Made by a program: the position numbers and the translations under genes. DNA of 64,000 nt from Sutterella sp047777475 (GTDB lineage Bacteria > Pseudomonadota > Gammaproteobacteria > Burkholderiales > Burkholderiaceae_F): assembly GCA_047777475.1 (NCBI GenBank), contig JBKEET010000003.1, positions 248,001-312,000 on the forward strand, read 5' to 3'. Every line of letters starts with the position of its first letter. Position 1 is the stretch's first letter. The notes beneath the pieces were generated by a model. That model searched no databases. It had not been told where the DNA came from and saw only the letters and a list, made by a program, of their open reading frames with translations. Below, in pieces: positions 9,064-17,554 of this stretch.

Positions 9064-9694
9064 CTTCACCGACAGGCTCATGAAGGGGCTCGGCGAGCTC
9101 GGCATTAAGGCCTCGGCCGGGCAGGCGGAGAGCCTCGAGCGCTTCGCGCAGCTTCTTCTCAAATGGAACAAGGTCTACAACCTCACCGCGATCCGCAGTC
9201 CCGAGGAGGTGCTCTCGCACCACCTGCTCGACTGCGCGGCGATCGTGCCGCACCTCGAAGCGCTCTGCCCCGGGAGCGCCTCGGTGCTCGACGTCGGCAG
9301 CGGCGGCGGGCTGCCCTCGGTGCCGCTCGCGGTCCTCAAGCCGGACTGGCAGATTGCGGCCGTCGATGCGGTGAAAAAGAAGACGGTTTTCCTCACGCAG
9401 GCCGCCATAACGCTTAAGCTTAGGAATTTCAAGGCATATCATGCCCGCGTGGAGACGCTTTCGGGAAACTGGGACCTGATCACGAGCCGAGCGTTTTCCT
9501 GTCTTGCGGACTTCGTTCGTCTCACGGATAATCTGCTGTCGGCCGGGGGCCGATGGGCCGCCATGAAAGGCGCTGTGCCGCGCGAAGAGATTGCAGCTCT
9601 GCCGCAGGGCGTCGCCGTGGAGAAGATCATCCCCCTCAGCGTTCCGGGACTCTGCGAGGAGCGCCATCTCATCGTGATGAGAAAGCTCTCCTGA
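9056..9694 (+). CDS. rsmG: 16S rRNA (guanine-527-N7)-methyltransferase RsmG
   Basis: 212 aa class I SAM methyltransferase acting on G527 of 16S rRNA. The SAM-binding motif is VLDVGSGGGLPSVPLAV, and the family N-terminus LLKWNKVYNLTAIRSPEEVLSHHLLD is clear. It overlaps the end of mnmG by 8 bp, giving translational coupling within mnmE-mnmG-rsmG. Full length. Confidence 0.96.
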   Translation: MSDFTDRLMKGLGELGIKASAGQAESLERFAQLLLKWNKVYNLTAIRSPEEVLSHHLLDCAAIVPHLEALCPGSASVLDVGSGGGLPSVPLAVLKPDWQIAAVDAVKKKTVFLTQAAITLKLRNFKAYHARVETLSGNWDLITSRAFSCLADFVRLTDNLLSAGGRWAAMKGAVPREEIAALPQGVAVEKIIPLSVPGLCEERHLIVMRKLS

Positions 9695-9733
9695 GAAGAG
9701 CGGTCTTTCCTGCCTTTTGTTTTGAGTGCAGCC

Positions 9734-10390
9734 ATGCTTGGCACTAATGAATTTATTTCGGTTTTTGCGCTGACCTTCTCGACATTCCTGCCGGTGATCA
9801 ATCCGTTCAACGGCGCCATGATGTTCAGCGCCAAGACGATGGATCTCTCGGACCGCGACCGTGCGTTCGTCTGCAAGCGCATCGCCGTCTACAGCCTGGT
9901 CCTGATGCTCGTGTGCCTCACCTGCGGGCATCTGATCCTGCGCTTTTTCGGCATTTCCGTGGGCGCCCTGCGCATGGCGGGCGGCTGCGTGCTCTTCGCC
10001 GCGGGCTGGAGCGCCCTGAATGCCCCGTCGCAGAACGAGGATCGCCACGAGACCGCGCACCTTTCGCGCACGCAGCTCAAGTCGATGGCGTTTTATCCCT
10101 TCACGCTTCCCCTTACGATGGGCCCGGGCGCCATCGCCGTTTCGGTCGCCCTTTCGGCCAGCCTTCCGAGGGACCTCGTTCATATTTCCGCCACGCTCTG
10201 CGCGGCCGTCGCGACGGTGATCGTCACCTGGTTCTGCTACCGCTACAGCGACCGCCTGAGCCGCGCCGCCGGCGCCGCGGGCTCCGACGCGCTCACCCGA
10301 ATCTTCGCCTTCATCCTGATCTGCCTCGGCGTCACCGTGTGCTGGCAGGGCTTCAGCGAGCTCTGGAGCACGCTCGGCACCGCGCAGTGA
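9734..10390 (+). CDS. MarC-family integral membrane protein
   Basis: 218 aa from the ATG at 9734; a TTG four codons earlier is possible. MarC/UPF0056 family: predicted six-helix inner-membrane proteins with no firmly known function. The opening ALTFSTFLPVINPFNGAMMFSA corresponds to the family NP-containing first helix, and TLPLTMGPGAIAVSVALSA is the conserved TxPLxxGPG segment before helix 4. It lies between rsmG and parA. A second MarC paralogue is at 38337-38984 on the minus strand. Confidence 0.85.
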   Translation: MLGTNEFISVFALTFSTFLPVINPFNGAMMFSAKTMDLSDRDRAFVCKRIAVYSLVLMLVCLTCGHLILRFFGISVGALRMAGGCVLFAAGWSALNAPSQNEDRHETAHLSRTQLKSMAFYPFTLPLTMGPGAIAVSVALSASLPRDLVHISATLCAAVATVIVTWFCYRYSDRLSRAAGAAGSDALTRIFAFILICLGVTVCWQGFSELWSTLGTAQ

Positions 10391-10391
10391 C

Positions 10392-10418
10392 TTGTGCTTT
10401 TTGCTTCGCGTTTAAAAT
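10392..10418 (+). promoter_or_regulatory. Candidate promoter for parA-parB
   Basis: TTGTGC at 10392-10397 and TAAAAT at 10413-10418 followed by GC, spacing 15 bp, ending 47 bp before the parA ATG. The spacing is short, so only the -10 is moderately supported. Confidence 0.35.
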
Positions 10419-10465
10419 GCCCTGATAGCAGGCCTCGCGCGGCCGAAACGAAATAAACAGAAGAC

Positions 10466-11239
10466 ATGGCACGGATTTTTTGCATAGCTAACCAAAAAGG
10501 CGGCGTCGGCAAGACGACGACCGCCGTCAACCTGGCGGCGGCGCTTTCCCATCTCAAGCGCCGCGTGCTCTTCATCGACCTTGATCCCCAGGGCAACGGC
10601 ACGATGGGCTGCGGCATCGACAAGCGAAAGCTTGAGAAGTCCGTCTACGAGCTCCTGCTCGGCACGGCCGAGTTCGCGCAGTGCGTGCAGCGCTCGGAAA
10701 AGGGCGGCTTCGACATCCTGCCCGCCAACCGCGAGCTCGCGGGCGCCGAAGTGGAGCTCGTCGGCATGGACAGGCGCGACCGCCGCCTGCGCGATGCGCT
10801 CGCGCCGGTTCTCTCCGCTTACGACTACGTGCTCATCGACTGCCCGCCCAGCCTTTCGATGCTGACGCTCAACGCGCTCTGCGCGGCCGACGGCGTCATC
10901 ATCCCGATGCAGTGCGAGTACTACGCGCTCGAGGGCCTTACGGACCTCATCGCTTCGGTGAAGCGCGTGCACGCCGCGAAGAACCGCAGCCTGCGCATCG
11001 TGACGCTGCTGCGCGTGATGTTCGACGCGCGCATTACGCTCCAGCAGCAGGTGAGCAGCCAGCTCGAGCAGCATTTCGGCGACAAGGTCTTCAGGACGAT
11101 CATTCCTCGCAACGTCCGCCTCGCCGAGGCGCCGAGCTACGGCCTGCCCGGCGTGGTTTACGATAAAAGCAGCAAGGGCGCTAAGGCTTACATCGCCTGC
11201 GCCAAGGAACTTATCGCTCGCATGGAGCGCGCCAACTGA
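10466..11239 (+). CDS. parA: Chromosome-partitioning ATPase ParA (Soj)
   Basis: 257 aa deviant Walker ATPase that moves ParB-parS complexes over the nucleoid. The signature Walker A is KGGVGKTTTAVNLA at residues 11-24, with the second motif IDLDPQGNGTMG and DCPPSLSMLTLNAL as Walker B. There is no N-terminal HTH, as in chromosomal rather than type Ia plasmid ParA. It lies 21 bp before parB, in the standard betaproteobacterial order rsmG-parA-parB-atpI; the MarC gene between rsmG and parA is an extra. Confidence 0.96.
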   Translation: MARIFCIANQKGGVGKTTTAVNLAAALSHLKRRVLFIDLDPQGNGTMGCGIDKRKLEKSVYELLLGTAEFAQCVQRSEKGGFDILPANRELAGAEVELVGMDRRDRRLRDALAPVLSAYDYVLIDCPPSLSMLTLNALCAADGVIIPMQCEYYALEGLTDLIASVKRVHAAKNRSLRIVTLLRVMFDARITLQQQVSSQLEQHFGDKVFRTIIPRNVRLAEAPSYGLPGVVYDKSSKGAKAYIACAKELIARMERAN

Positions 11240-11260
11240 CAACAGACGGGGTAATCAGAC

Positions 11261-12163
11261 GTGGGAAAGAAGAACAAGGGCGGCCTCGGCCGCGGGCTTG
11301 ATGCACTGCTCGGCGATGCCGGGGACCTGAACGCCGATCTGAACGACGATGCGGAGGGCCGCCTCGAAAGCCTGCCGCTTTCCGAAATCGAGCCCGGGGA
11401 CACGCAGCCGAGGAAGCGCATGGACGACGCTGCTCTTGCCGAGCTTTCCGATTCCATCCGCCGCCAGGGCGTGATCAGCCCGATCATCGTGCGCCGCGCA
11501 AAGAACGGACGCTACCGCATCATTGCGGGCGAGCGCCGCTTCCGCGCCGCCGGCATGGCGGGGCTCGAGACGATTCCCGCCATCGTGCGCGAGGCCGACA
11601 CGCAGAATGCGCTCGAGATGGCGCTCATTGAGAACATGCAGCGCGAGGATCTCAACCCTCTCGAGGAGGCCGAGGGCATTGCCAGGCTCATCAAGGAGTT
11701 CGGCTACACCCACGAGAAGGCCGCCGAGGCGATCGGACGCTCGAGGGCGGCGACGACCAACCTCCTGCGGCTGCTCGACCTCACCGCCGAGGTGCGCCGC
11801 ATGCTCATGGACGGCGAGCTCGAGATGGGGCACGCCCGCGCGCTGCTCGCGCTCTCGGGCGCCGACCAGATCCTCGCCGCCAAGGAAGTCATCGCCAAGG
11901 CGCTCTCGGTGCGGCAGACCGAGGCACTCGTGCGCCGCCTCACCGAAAAGCAGCCCGCCAAGAAAAAGGTGGTCATCAAGACGCGCGACGACCTGCGCGT
12001 CGAAGAGGCGCTCGCCGAGACGCTCGGCGCCGTGGTGAAGCTCTCCGCCAATCGGAGGGGCAAGGGACGCATCGTCATTGAATTTTCCAATCTCGAGCAG
12101 CTTCAGGGCATCGTCGAGCGCATTGAGCACGGTTCCCGCGCCGAAGAGCCGGAAAATTCTTGA
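11261..12163 (+). CDS. parB: Chromosome-partitioning protein ParB (Spo0J)
   Basis: 300 aa from a GTG start. N-terminal KGGLGRGLDALLGD is the usual ParA-interacting peptide. The CTPase/ParB domain carries PIIVRRAKNGRYRIIAGERRFRAA and the GERRFRA and ENMQREDLNP boxes. The central HTH includes GYTHEKAAEAIGRSRAATTNLLRLL, and a C-terminal dimerisation region follows. No parS site (TGTTTCACGTGAAACA type) was spotted in the window, though I cannot scan exhaustively. Confidence 0.96.
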   Translation: MGKKNKGGLGRGLDALLGDAGDLNADLNDDAEGRLESLPLSEIEPGDTQPRKRMDDAALAELSDSIRRQGVISPIIVRRAKNGRYRIIAGERRFRAAGMAGLETIPAIVREADTQNALEMALIENMQREDLNPLEEAEGIARLIKEFGYTHEKAAEAIGRSRAATTNLLRLLDLTAEVRRMLMDGELEMGHARALLALSGADQILAAKEVIAKALSVRQTEALVRRLTEKQPAKKKVVIKTRDDLRVEEALAETLGAVVKLSANRRGKGRIVIEFSNLEQLQGIVERIEHGSRAEEPENS

Positions 12164-12267
12164 CGAGCCGCAAAGGCTTATGAGAAAACGCCTGCGCTTG
12201 GGTTTATCCGAGGTTGCAGGTGGTTATGATTTGCACGGCTGAAAAAAAGCTGACGTTTTGTAGTGTT

Positions 12268-12295
12268 TTGACACAAATCGGACGAGCTGTATTGA
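12268..12295 (+). promoter_or_regulatory. Candidate promoter of the atp operon
   Basis: A perfect TTGACA at 12268-12273 is followed after 16 bp by TATTGA (12290-12295), in the AT-richest part of the 255-bp gap between parB and atpI. Transcription would begin near 12302 and run through the palindrome at 12314-12333. Confidence 0.45.
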
Positions 12296-12313
12296 TAGAT
12301 GAAAGCTATTTGA

Positions 12314-12333
12314 AATACCCTCTAGGGGGTATT
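12314..12333 (+). promoter_or_regulatory. Near-perfect 20-bp palindrome upstream of atpI (possible CsoR-type operator)
   Basis: AATACCC and GGGTATT are perfectly inverted around a CTAG-containing centre; 18 of 20 positions are symmetric. It lies just downstream of the candidate atp promoter. The TACCC...GGGTA layout resembles operators of the CsoR/RcnR/CstR repressor family, but no such repressor gene is in the window and the assignment is by recall. Confidence 0.4.
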
Positions 12334-12418
12334 CCTTAGTAATCTTTCGATCAGTTGTGTCGAAGTGCAACTCTACGTAGAATCTTTCCGGCTTGAATTT
12401 CCCTAAACTGTCGCAGGC

Positions 12419-12781
12419 ATGCACGCTGTATCCGCCGACATGACGCGCGTCACTCTTGCGCAGTATGTCATTGTTATTGCCGTGGCCGCACTCTTCGCAC
12501 TGTTCGCAGGGCGGGACGCGGCCTTGACTGCGTTGTTGGCAGGACTGGCCTACGCTGTGCCCACCACGCTTCTTGCGCTGGCGAGCCGGCTCGCGCTCAG
12601 GAAACTCGGTGCAGGCAGCCCCGCGGCTCTGCTGGCGGGGGAATTCATAAAAATTTTTCTGGTGATCGCGCTTTTTGCGCTGATCATCAAATTTTTTGAC
12701 AACCTCTGTTGGCCCGCCTTCATCGTGGCGATGATCGCGGTGATGAACAGTTACTTCATCGTGCTGCTCAAAAAGAAATAA
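12419..12781 (+). CDS. atpI: ATP synthase assembly protein I (AtpI)
   Basis: 120 aa, four hydrophobic segments. AtpI members help assemble the c-ring and are the usual first gene of proteobacterial atp operons. The GEFIKIFLVIALFALIIKF segment and the C-terminal MNSYFIVLLKKK are typical. The start was taken at 12419; an in-frame ATG at 12440 is possible and neither has a strong ribosome-binding site. It is followed after 15 bp by atpB. Confidence 0.85.
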   Translation: MHAVSADMTRVTLAQYVIVIAVAALFALFAGRDAALTALLAGLAYAVPTTLLALASRLALRKLGAGSPAALLAGEFIKIFLVIALFALIIKFFDNLCWPAFIVAMIAVMNSYFIVLLKKK

Positions 12782-12796
12782 GGATCTGTACTCATC

Positions 12797-13627
12797 ATGG
12801 TAGACGCTCCCAGTCCAGCGACAGCCTATATCACGCACCATCTGCAGAATCTCTCCTCGACTCCGCAGACGAGCATCGTGGACTTCTCTGTCCTCAACTA
12901 CGATACGATCTTCTTCTCGGTCCTCATCCTCGTGCTGATGTTCCTGCTGCTCCGCGCGGCCGCCAAGAAGGCGACGTCCGGCGTCCCCGGCAAGTTCCAG
13001 TGCGCCGTCGAGATGCTGGTTGAGTTTGTCAACAACCAGGCCAAGAACATCGTCCCGGTCGACCGCACGTACGCCGCCCCGCTCGGCCTCACGGTCTTCT
13101 GCTGGGTCGCCCTCATGAACATGGTCGACCTTATCCCTGTCGACCTTTTCCCGCAGATGGCTCACCTCATCGGCATCGAGCACCTGCGCCCGCTGCCGAC
13201 CGCCGACCTCAACTGCACGTTCGGCATGTCCTTCGGCGTGATCCTCCTGATGCTTTACTACGGCATCAAGATCCACGGCTTCGGCGGCTGGTTCTGCGGC
13301 CTGTTCACGGCGCCGTTCGGCAGCAACATCCTGCTGTGGCCGTTCAACTTCCTTCTGAACATCATTGAATACTGCGCGAAGGGCGTGTCTCTCGGCATGC
13401 GACTCTTCGGCAACATGTACGCCGGCGAGCTGCTGTTCATGCTGCTCGCTCTGCTCGGCGGCTTTGCGTTCTCTTTCGGCCCGCTCGGTGGTGCGAGCTC
13501 GGTCCTTGGTCAGGTCTTCGGCGGTTTGTGCTGGTGGCTTTTCCATGTCCTGATTGTTCTTCTCCAGGCCTTCATTTTCATGATGCTGACTCTCGTCTAC
13601 ATCGGCCAGGCCCAGAGCAGTCATTAA
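12797..13627 (+). CDS. atpB: F1Fo ATP synthase subunit a
   Basis: 276 aa membrane stator subunit forming the proton half-channels. The essential arginine is in GVSLGMRLFGNMYAGELLFMLL. The C-terminal HVLIVLLQAFIFMMLTLVYIGQA is the last helix pair. It has five to six hydrophobic spans and normal betaproteobacterial length. Second gene of the operon, followed after 52 bp by atpE. Confidence 0.96.
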   Translation: MVDAPSPATAYITHHLQNLSSTPQTSIVDFSVLNYDTIFFSVLILVLMFLLLRAAAKKATSGVPGKFQCAVEMLVEFVNNQAKNIVPVDRTYAAPLGLTVFCWVALMNMVDLIPVDLFPQMAHLIGIEHLRPLPTADLNCTFGMSFGVILLMLYYGIKIHGFGGWFCGLFTAPFGSNILLWPFNFLLNIIEYCAKGVSLGMRLFGNMYAGELLFMLLALLGGFAFSFGPLGGASSVLGQVFGGLCWWLFHVLIVLLQAFIFMMLTLVYIGQAQSSH

Positions 13628-13679
13628 CAACCAACTTTTTTCTCTACTCCCTTTTCTGATCATTCAGGAGTTTATTTAA

Positions 13680-13922
13680 ATGACCAACGTCGCTTTTGTC
13701 GCTCTTACCTGCGGCCTTATCATCGGTCTCGGCGCTATGGGCGCCTGCCTCGGCATCGCCATCATGGGTGCCAAGTACCTCGAGTCCGCCGCCCGCCAGC
13801 CCGAGCTCATGGAGCCCCTGCAGGTTAAGATGTTCCTTCTCGCCGGCCTGATCGATGCTGCTTACCTGATCGGCGTCGGCATTGCCATGATGTTCGCTTT
13901 TGCCAATCCGTTCGTCGGCTAA
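13680..13922 (+). CDS. atpE: F1Fo ATP synthase subunit c
   Basis: 80 aa helical hairpin that forms the rotor ring. The ion-binding carboxylate is D59 (GLIDAAYLIGVG), an aspartate as in E. coli, and helix 1 lacks the Gln/Glu set of sodium-type rings, so proton coupling is expected. The conserved polar loop is ARQPE. The preceding stretch 13628-13679 is pyrimidine-rich with AGGAG before the ATG, favouring high translation of this multicopy subunit. Two hairpins follow before atpF. Confidence 0.96.
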   Translation: MTNVAFVALTCGLIIGLGAMGACLGIAIMGAKYLESAARQPELMEPLQVKMFLLAGLIDAAYLIGVGIAMMFAFANPFVG

Positions 13923-13924
13923 TT

Positions 13925-13939
13925 CCGCAGCATCTGCGG
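13925..13939 (+). other. Short hairpin after atpE
   Basis: CCGCAG (13925-13930), a three-base CAT loop and CTGCGG (13934-13939), starting two bases after the atpE stop. No T run follows directly, so it is probably an mRNA structure and not a terminator. Confidence 0.6.
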
Positions 13940-13970
13940 ACAAAAACGTCTTTTAGTTTTTAACGACGCA

Positions 13971-14010
13971 GCCGGCCGCGGAGCTTCCTCGGAAACTCCG
14001 GTCGGCCGGC
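13971..14010 (+). other. Long intercistronic hairpin between atpE and atpF
   Basis: GCCGGCCG (13971-13978) pairs with CGGCCGGC (14003-14010), CGGAG (13979-13983) with CTCCG (13996-14000), and inner TTCC with GGAA, leaving only a two-base bulge and small loops. It ends 17 bp before the atpF ATG with no T run. It probably stabilises upstream atpE mRNA or limits readthrough. Confidence 0.7.
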
Positions 14011-14027
14011 AATAACGGGGCTCAATA

Positions 14028-14498
14028 ATGAACATTAATGCTTCTCTGTTTGTAGAGATGGTCGTGTTCTTCCTCGGTGCCTGGGTCACCATGAAGTACA
14101 TTTGGCCGCCTCTCATTCGTGCCATTGAAGAACGGCAGAAGAAGATCGCCGACGGCCTGGCCGCCGCCAACAGCGGCGAAAAGGCCCTCGCCCTCGCTCA
14201 GGAGCAGGGCAAGGCCATCGAAGCGGATGCCCGTTCTCGTTCTACGACGATCATCGCTGACGGTGAGAAGCGCGCGCAGAGCATCGTTGAGGATTCCAAG
14301 GCTCAGGCTCAGGTCGAAGCTGAACGCATCCTCGCCAATGCCCGTGCCGAAGCCGCTCAGGAAATGCAGCGCGCCCGCGAGGCGCTCCGCGATCAGGTTG
14401 CCGCTCTGGCCGTTGCCGGTGCGGAACAGATCCTTCGGCGCGAGGTCAATGCGAAAGACCACGCCGAGCTGCTTGAACAACTGAAGGCGAAGCTCTAA
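14028..14498 (+). CDS. atpF: F1Fo ATP synthase subunit b
   Basis: 156 aa peripheral stalk subunit: one N-terminal membrane helix (about residues 8-25, FVEMVVFFLGAWVTMKYIWPP) followed by a long charged, Ala-rich helix. The length matches E. coli subunit b (156 aa). It ends two bases before atpH. Confidence 0.95.
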   Translation: MNINASLFVEMVVFFLGAWVTMKYIWPPLIRAIEERQKKIADGLAAANSGEKALALAQEQGKAIEADARSRSTTIIADGEKRAQSIVEDSKAQAQVEAERILANARAEAAQEMQRAREALRDQVAALAVAGAEQILRREVNAKDHAELLEQLKAKL

Positions 14499-14500
14499 CT

Positions 14501-15052
14501 ATGGCTGAACTTTCGACGATTGCGCGCCCCTACGCTCAGGGCCTGATGAAGGCCCTTCAGGAGCGTAAAGCCGGCGCTGAAGAGATAGCTCAGGTGCTCG
14601 ATCAGGTGAAGGCGGTCGCCGCCGTCACCGCGAACCCTGAAGTTAGAGAACTGGTCGGCGATCCGAAGCTGACAGACGATCAACTCTGCGACCTCATCAC
14701 CCAAGCGTGCGGCTCCAACCTGCACCAGGAAGTCGTGAACCTGCTGCGTGCAGTCATCGAAAATGGTCGTCTTGAAGCTTTCCCTGAAATTGCCGAGCAG
14801 TTCCACGAGCTGAAGAACGCCTCTGAGGGCATCGCCGATGCCTACATTGAGACGGCCTTTGAACTCAGCCAGTCTGAGCTCGACTCGCTGCTCGAGTCCC
14901 TCAGCAAGAAGTTTTCCGGCCTCAAGCTGAACCCGGTCGTGAAGGTCAACCCCGCCCTCATCGGCGGCGTGTGCGTTCGCGTGGGCGACAAACTTCTTGA
15001 CAGTTCGATTCGCGCTCGCCTTGCTCAGATGAAGACGACGCTTACCGCATAA
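14501..15052 (+). CDS. atpH: F1Fo ATP synthase subunit delta
   Basis: 183 aa stalk subunit linking b to the top of F1. N-terminal STIARPYAQGLMKAL and C-terminal NPALIGGVCVRVGDKLLDSSIRARLAQM are the family hallmarks. It starts 3 bp after the last atpF base, so coupling is likely, and is followed after 18 bp by atpA. Confidence 0.95.
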   Translation: MAELSTIARPYAQGLMKALQERKAGAEEIAQVLDQVKAVAAVTANPEVRELVGDPKLTDDQLCDLITQACGSNLHQEVVNLLRAVIENGRLEAFPEIAEQFHELKNASEGIADAYIETAFELSQSELDSLLESLSKKFSGLKLNPVVKVNPALIGGVCVRVGDKLLDSSIRARLAQMKTTLTA

Positions 15053-15070
15053 AACATTCGGAGCTGTAAG

Positions 15071-16612
15071 ATGCAACTCAATCCAAGTGAAATCAGCGAT
15101 CTGCTGAAGAAGCGTATCGAAGGCCTCGGCGTTTCCGCTGATCTTCGCACCCAGGGCACCGTGGTTTCGGTGACCGACGGCATTTGCCGCATTCACGGCC
15201 TCAGCGACGTGATGCAGGGCGAAATGCTTGAATTCCCGGGCAACACGTACGGCCTCGCGCTCAACCTCGAGCGTGACTCGGTCGGCGCTGTGGTGCTCGG
15301 CAACTACGAACACATTTCCGAAGGCGACATCGTCAAGACGACGGGCCGCATTCTTTCCGTGCCGGTCGGCCCCGAGCTGATCGGCCGCGTGGTCAACTCC
15401 CTCGGCGAGCCGATCGACGGCAAGGGCCCGATCAACGCCAAGCTGACCGACGTTGTCGAAAAGGTTGCCCCGGGCGTCATTGACCGCCAGTCCGTGTCGC
15501 AGCCGGTTCAGACCGGCCTGAAGTCGATTGACACGATGGTGCCGATCGGACGCGGCCAGCGCGAGCTGATCATTGGCGACCGCCAGTGCGGCAAGACCGC
15601 CGTGGCCATCGACACGATCATCAACCAGAAGGGCAAGAACCTCACCTGCATTTACGTCGCCATCGGCCAGAAGGCTTCGACGGTGGCCAATGTGGTCCGC
15701 CAGCTCCAGGAGCACGGCGCCATGGACTACACGATCGTCGTGGCCGCCACGGCTTCCGAGTCCGCCGCCCTGCAGTACATCGCTCCGTACGCCGGCGCGA
15801 CGATGGGCGAGTACTTCCGCGACCGCGGCCAGGACGCCCTGATCGTTTATGACGACCTTACCAAGCAGGCCTGGGCTTACCGCCAGATTTCCCTGCTGCT
15901 GCGCCGTCCGCCGGGACGCGAAGCTTACCCCGGCGACGTCTTCTACCTGCACAGCCGTCTGCTCGAGCGCGCCGCCCGCGTGAACGCCGACTACGTCGAG
16001 AAGTTCACCAAGGGCGAAGTCAAGGGCAAGACCGGCTCTCTGACGGCTCTGCCGATCATTGAGACGCAGGCGGGCGACGTCACGGCCTTCGTTCCGACGA
16101 ACGTTATTTCCATTACCGACGGCCAGATCTTCCTTGAGACCGACCTGTTCAACGCGGGCATCCGCCCGGCTATCAATGCCGGTATTTCGGTGTCCCGAGT
16201 CGGCGGCGCTGCTCAGACGAAGATCATTAAGAAGCTCGGCGGCGGCGTGCGCCTCGCGCTCGCTCAGTACCGCGAGCTGGCCGCTTTCGCTCAGTTCGCT
16301 TCCGATCTCGACGAAGTGACCCGCAAGGAACTCGAGCGCGGCCGCGTCGTGACCGAGCTCATGAAGCAGCCCCAGTTCCATCCGCTTCAGGTTTGGGAAG
16401 AGGCTCTCGTGCTCTACGCCGTGAACAAGGGCGCATACGACGGCGTCAAGGTCGCCGATGTGCTCCGCATGGAGCGCGGCATGCGCGAGTTCGTGAAGAC
16501 TCACCATCCCGAGCTGATCGACGCGATTCAGAGCAACCCCGTTCTCACGAAGGAAATCGACGCGCAGCTCGCTGCCGTCGTCCAGGAATTCAAGAAGAGC
16601 GGTGCTTTCTAA
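15071..16612 (+). CDS. atpA: F1Fo ATP synthase subunit alpha
   Basis: 513 aa non-catalytic nucleotide-binding subunit. P-loop GDRQCGKTAVAIDTIINQ (Cys where Thr is more common), and the signature SRVGGAAQTKIIKKLGGG. Normal length. Spaced 30 bp from atpG. Confidence 0.97.
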   Translation: MQLNPSEISDLLKKRIEGLGVSADLRTQGTVVSVTDGICRIHGLSDVMQGEMLEFPGNTYGLALNLERDSVGAVVLGNYEHISEGDIVKTTGRILSVPVGPELIGRVVNSLGEPIDGKGPINAKLTDVVEKVAPGVIDRQSVSQPVQTGLKSIDTMVPIGRGQRELIIGDRQCGKTAVAIDTIINQKGKNLTCIYVAIGQKASTVANVVRQLQEHGAMDYTIVVAATASESAALQYIAPYAGATMGEYFRDRGQDALIVYDDLTKQAWAYRQISLLLRRPPGREAYPGDVFYLHSRLLERAARVNADYVEKFTKGEVKGKTGSLTALPIIETQAGDVTAFVPTNVISITDGQIFLETDLFNAGIRPAINAGISVSRVGGAAQTKIIKKLGGGVRLALAQYRELAAFAQFASDLDEVTRKELERGRVVTELMKQPQFHPLQVWEEALVLYAVNKGAYDGVKVADVLRMERGMREFVKTHHPELIDAIQSNPVLTKEIDAQLAAVVQEFKKSGAF

Positions 16613-16642
16613 AGCGTTAAAAATCTAAGAGGACCCAAACCC

Positions 16643-17521
16643 ATGCCCAGTACAAAGGAAATTCGCGGAAAGATCAAGAGCGTGCAGAGCACGCGCAAGA
16701 TCACCAAGGCGATGCAGATGGTTGCGGCCTCGAAGATGCGCAAGGCGCAGGACCGGATGTGGGAGGCCCGCCCCTACGGCGAGCAGATCCGCGTGATCTG
16801 CTCGCACCTGGCCAGGGCGAACTCCGAATACAAGCATCCGTTCCTCGTCAAGCACGAAGGTTCCAAGAAAGTCGGTCTCATCCTCGTGACGACCGACAAA
16901 GGCCTTGCTGGCCCCTTGAACACCAACATCCAGCGCGTTGTGCTCCAGAAGCTCAAGGACTGGACGCAGGAAGGCCTGGAAGTCGAAGCCACGGCTCTCG
17001 GCAACAAGGGACTCGGCTTTTTAAATCACATCCATGCCAAGGTGGTCAGCCAGGCCGTTCAGCTCGGCGACCGCCCGAACCTTGACCGCCTGATCGGCGC
17101 GATCCGCGTGCAGATCAAGGCCTACATGGAAGGCAAGGTGGATCGTGTTTATCTGGCCTATTCGCGCTTCGTCAACGCCATGAAGCAGACGCCCGTCATC
17201 GAGCAGCTTCTGCCGCTGTCGGACAGCTTCATTGAGAAAGAAGAGACCAAGCGCGAATACTCGTGGGACTACATCTACGAGCCTAATTCGGAGAGTGTGC
17301 TCGATGCGCTGCTGCAGCGCTATATCGAGGCACTGATTTACCAGGCAGTTGCTGAGAACATGGCTTCTGAGCAGTCCGCCCGCATGGTGGCCATGAAGGC
17401 CGCCTCGGACAACGCGAAGAAGATCATCGACAGCCTGCAGCTTGCCTACAACAAGACCCGCCAGGCCGGCATTACGAAGGAAATCACCGAGATCGTCGGT
17501 GGTGCCGCCGCCGTGTCTTAA
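16643..17521 (+). CDS. atpG: F1Fo ATP synthase subunit gamma
   Basis: 292 aa central rotor shaft. N-terminal coiled-coil helix EIRGKIKSVQSTRKITKAMQ and C-terminal helix ending TRQAGITKEITEIVGGAAAV are standard. Full length, with an ATG preceded by AGAGGA. Confidence 0.96.
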   Translation: MPSTKEIRGKIKSVQSTRKITKAMQMVAASKMRKAQDRMWEARPYGEQIRVICSHLARANSEYKHPFLVKHEGSKKVGLILVTTDKGLAGPLNTNIQRVVLQKLKDWTQEGLEVEATALGNKGLGFLNHIHAKVVSQAVQLGDRPNLDRLIGAIRVQIKAYMEGKVDRVYLAYSRFVNAMKQTPVIEQLLPLSDSFIEKEETKREYSWDYIYEPNSESVLDALLQRYIEALIYQAVAENMASEQSARMVAMKAASDNAKKIIDSLQLAYNKTRQAGITKEITEIVGGAAAVS

Positions 17522-17554
17522 AACAGATTAAGTATCGATAACTGAGGATAACCC

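Noticed and set aside
6142..9171. 1009-codon open frame antisense to mnmE and mnmG, and similar long antisense frames at 771-2543, 14495-16507, 47429-49507 and 60314-62824
   Set aside because: They mirror well-conserved genes in GC-rich DNA where stop codons are rare. The translations are Arg/Ala/His-rich with no recognisable domain.
10466..12163. parS centromere sites near parAB
   Set aside because: No match to the TGTTTCACGTGAAACA consensus was seen by eye near the genes; a motif search is needed to exclude distant sites.
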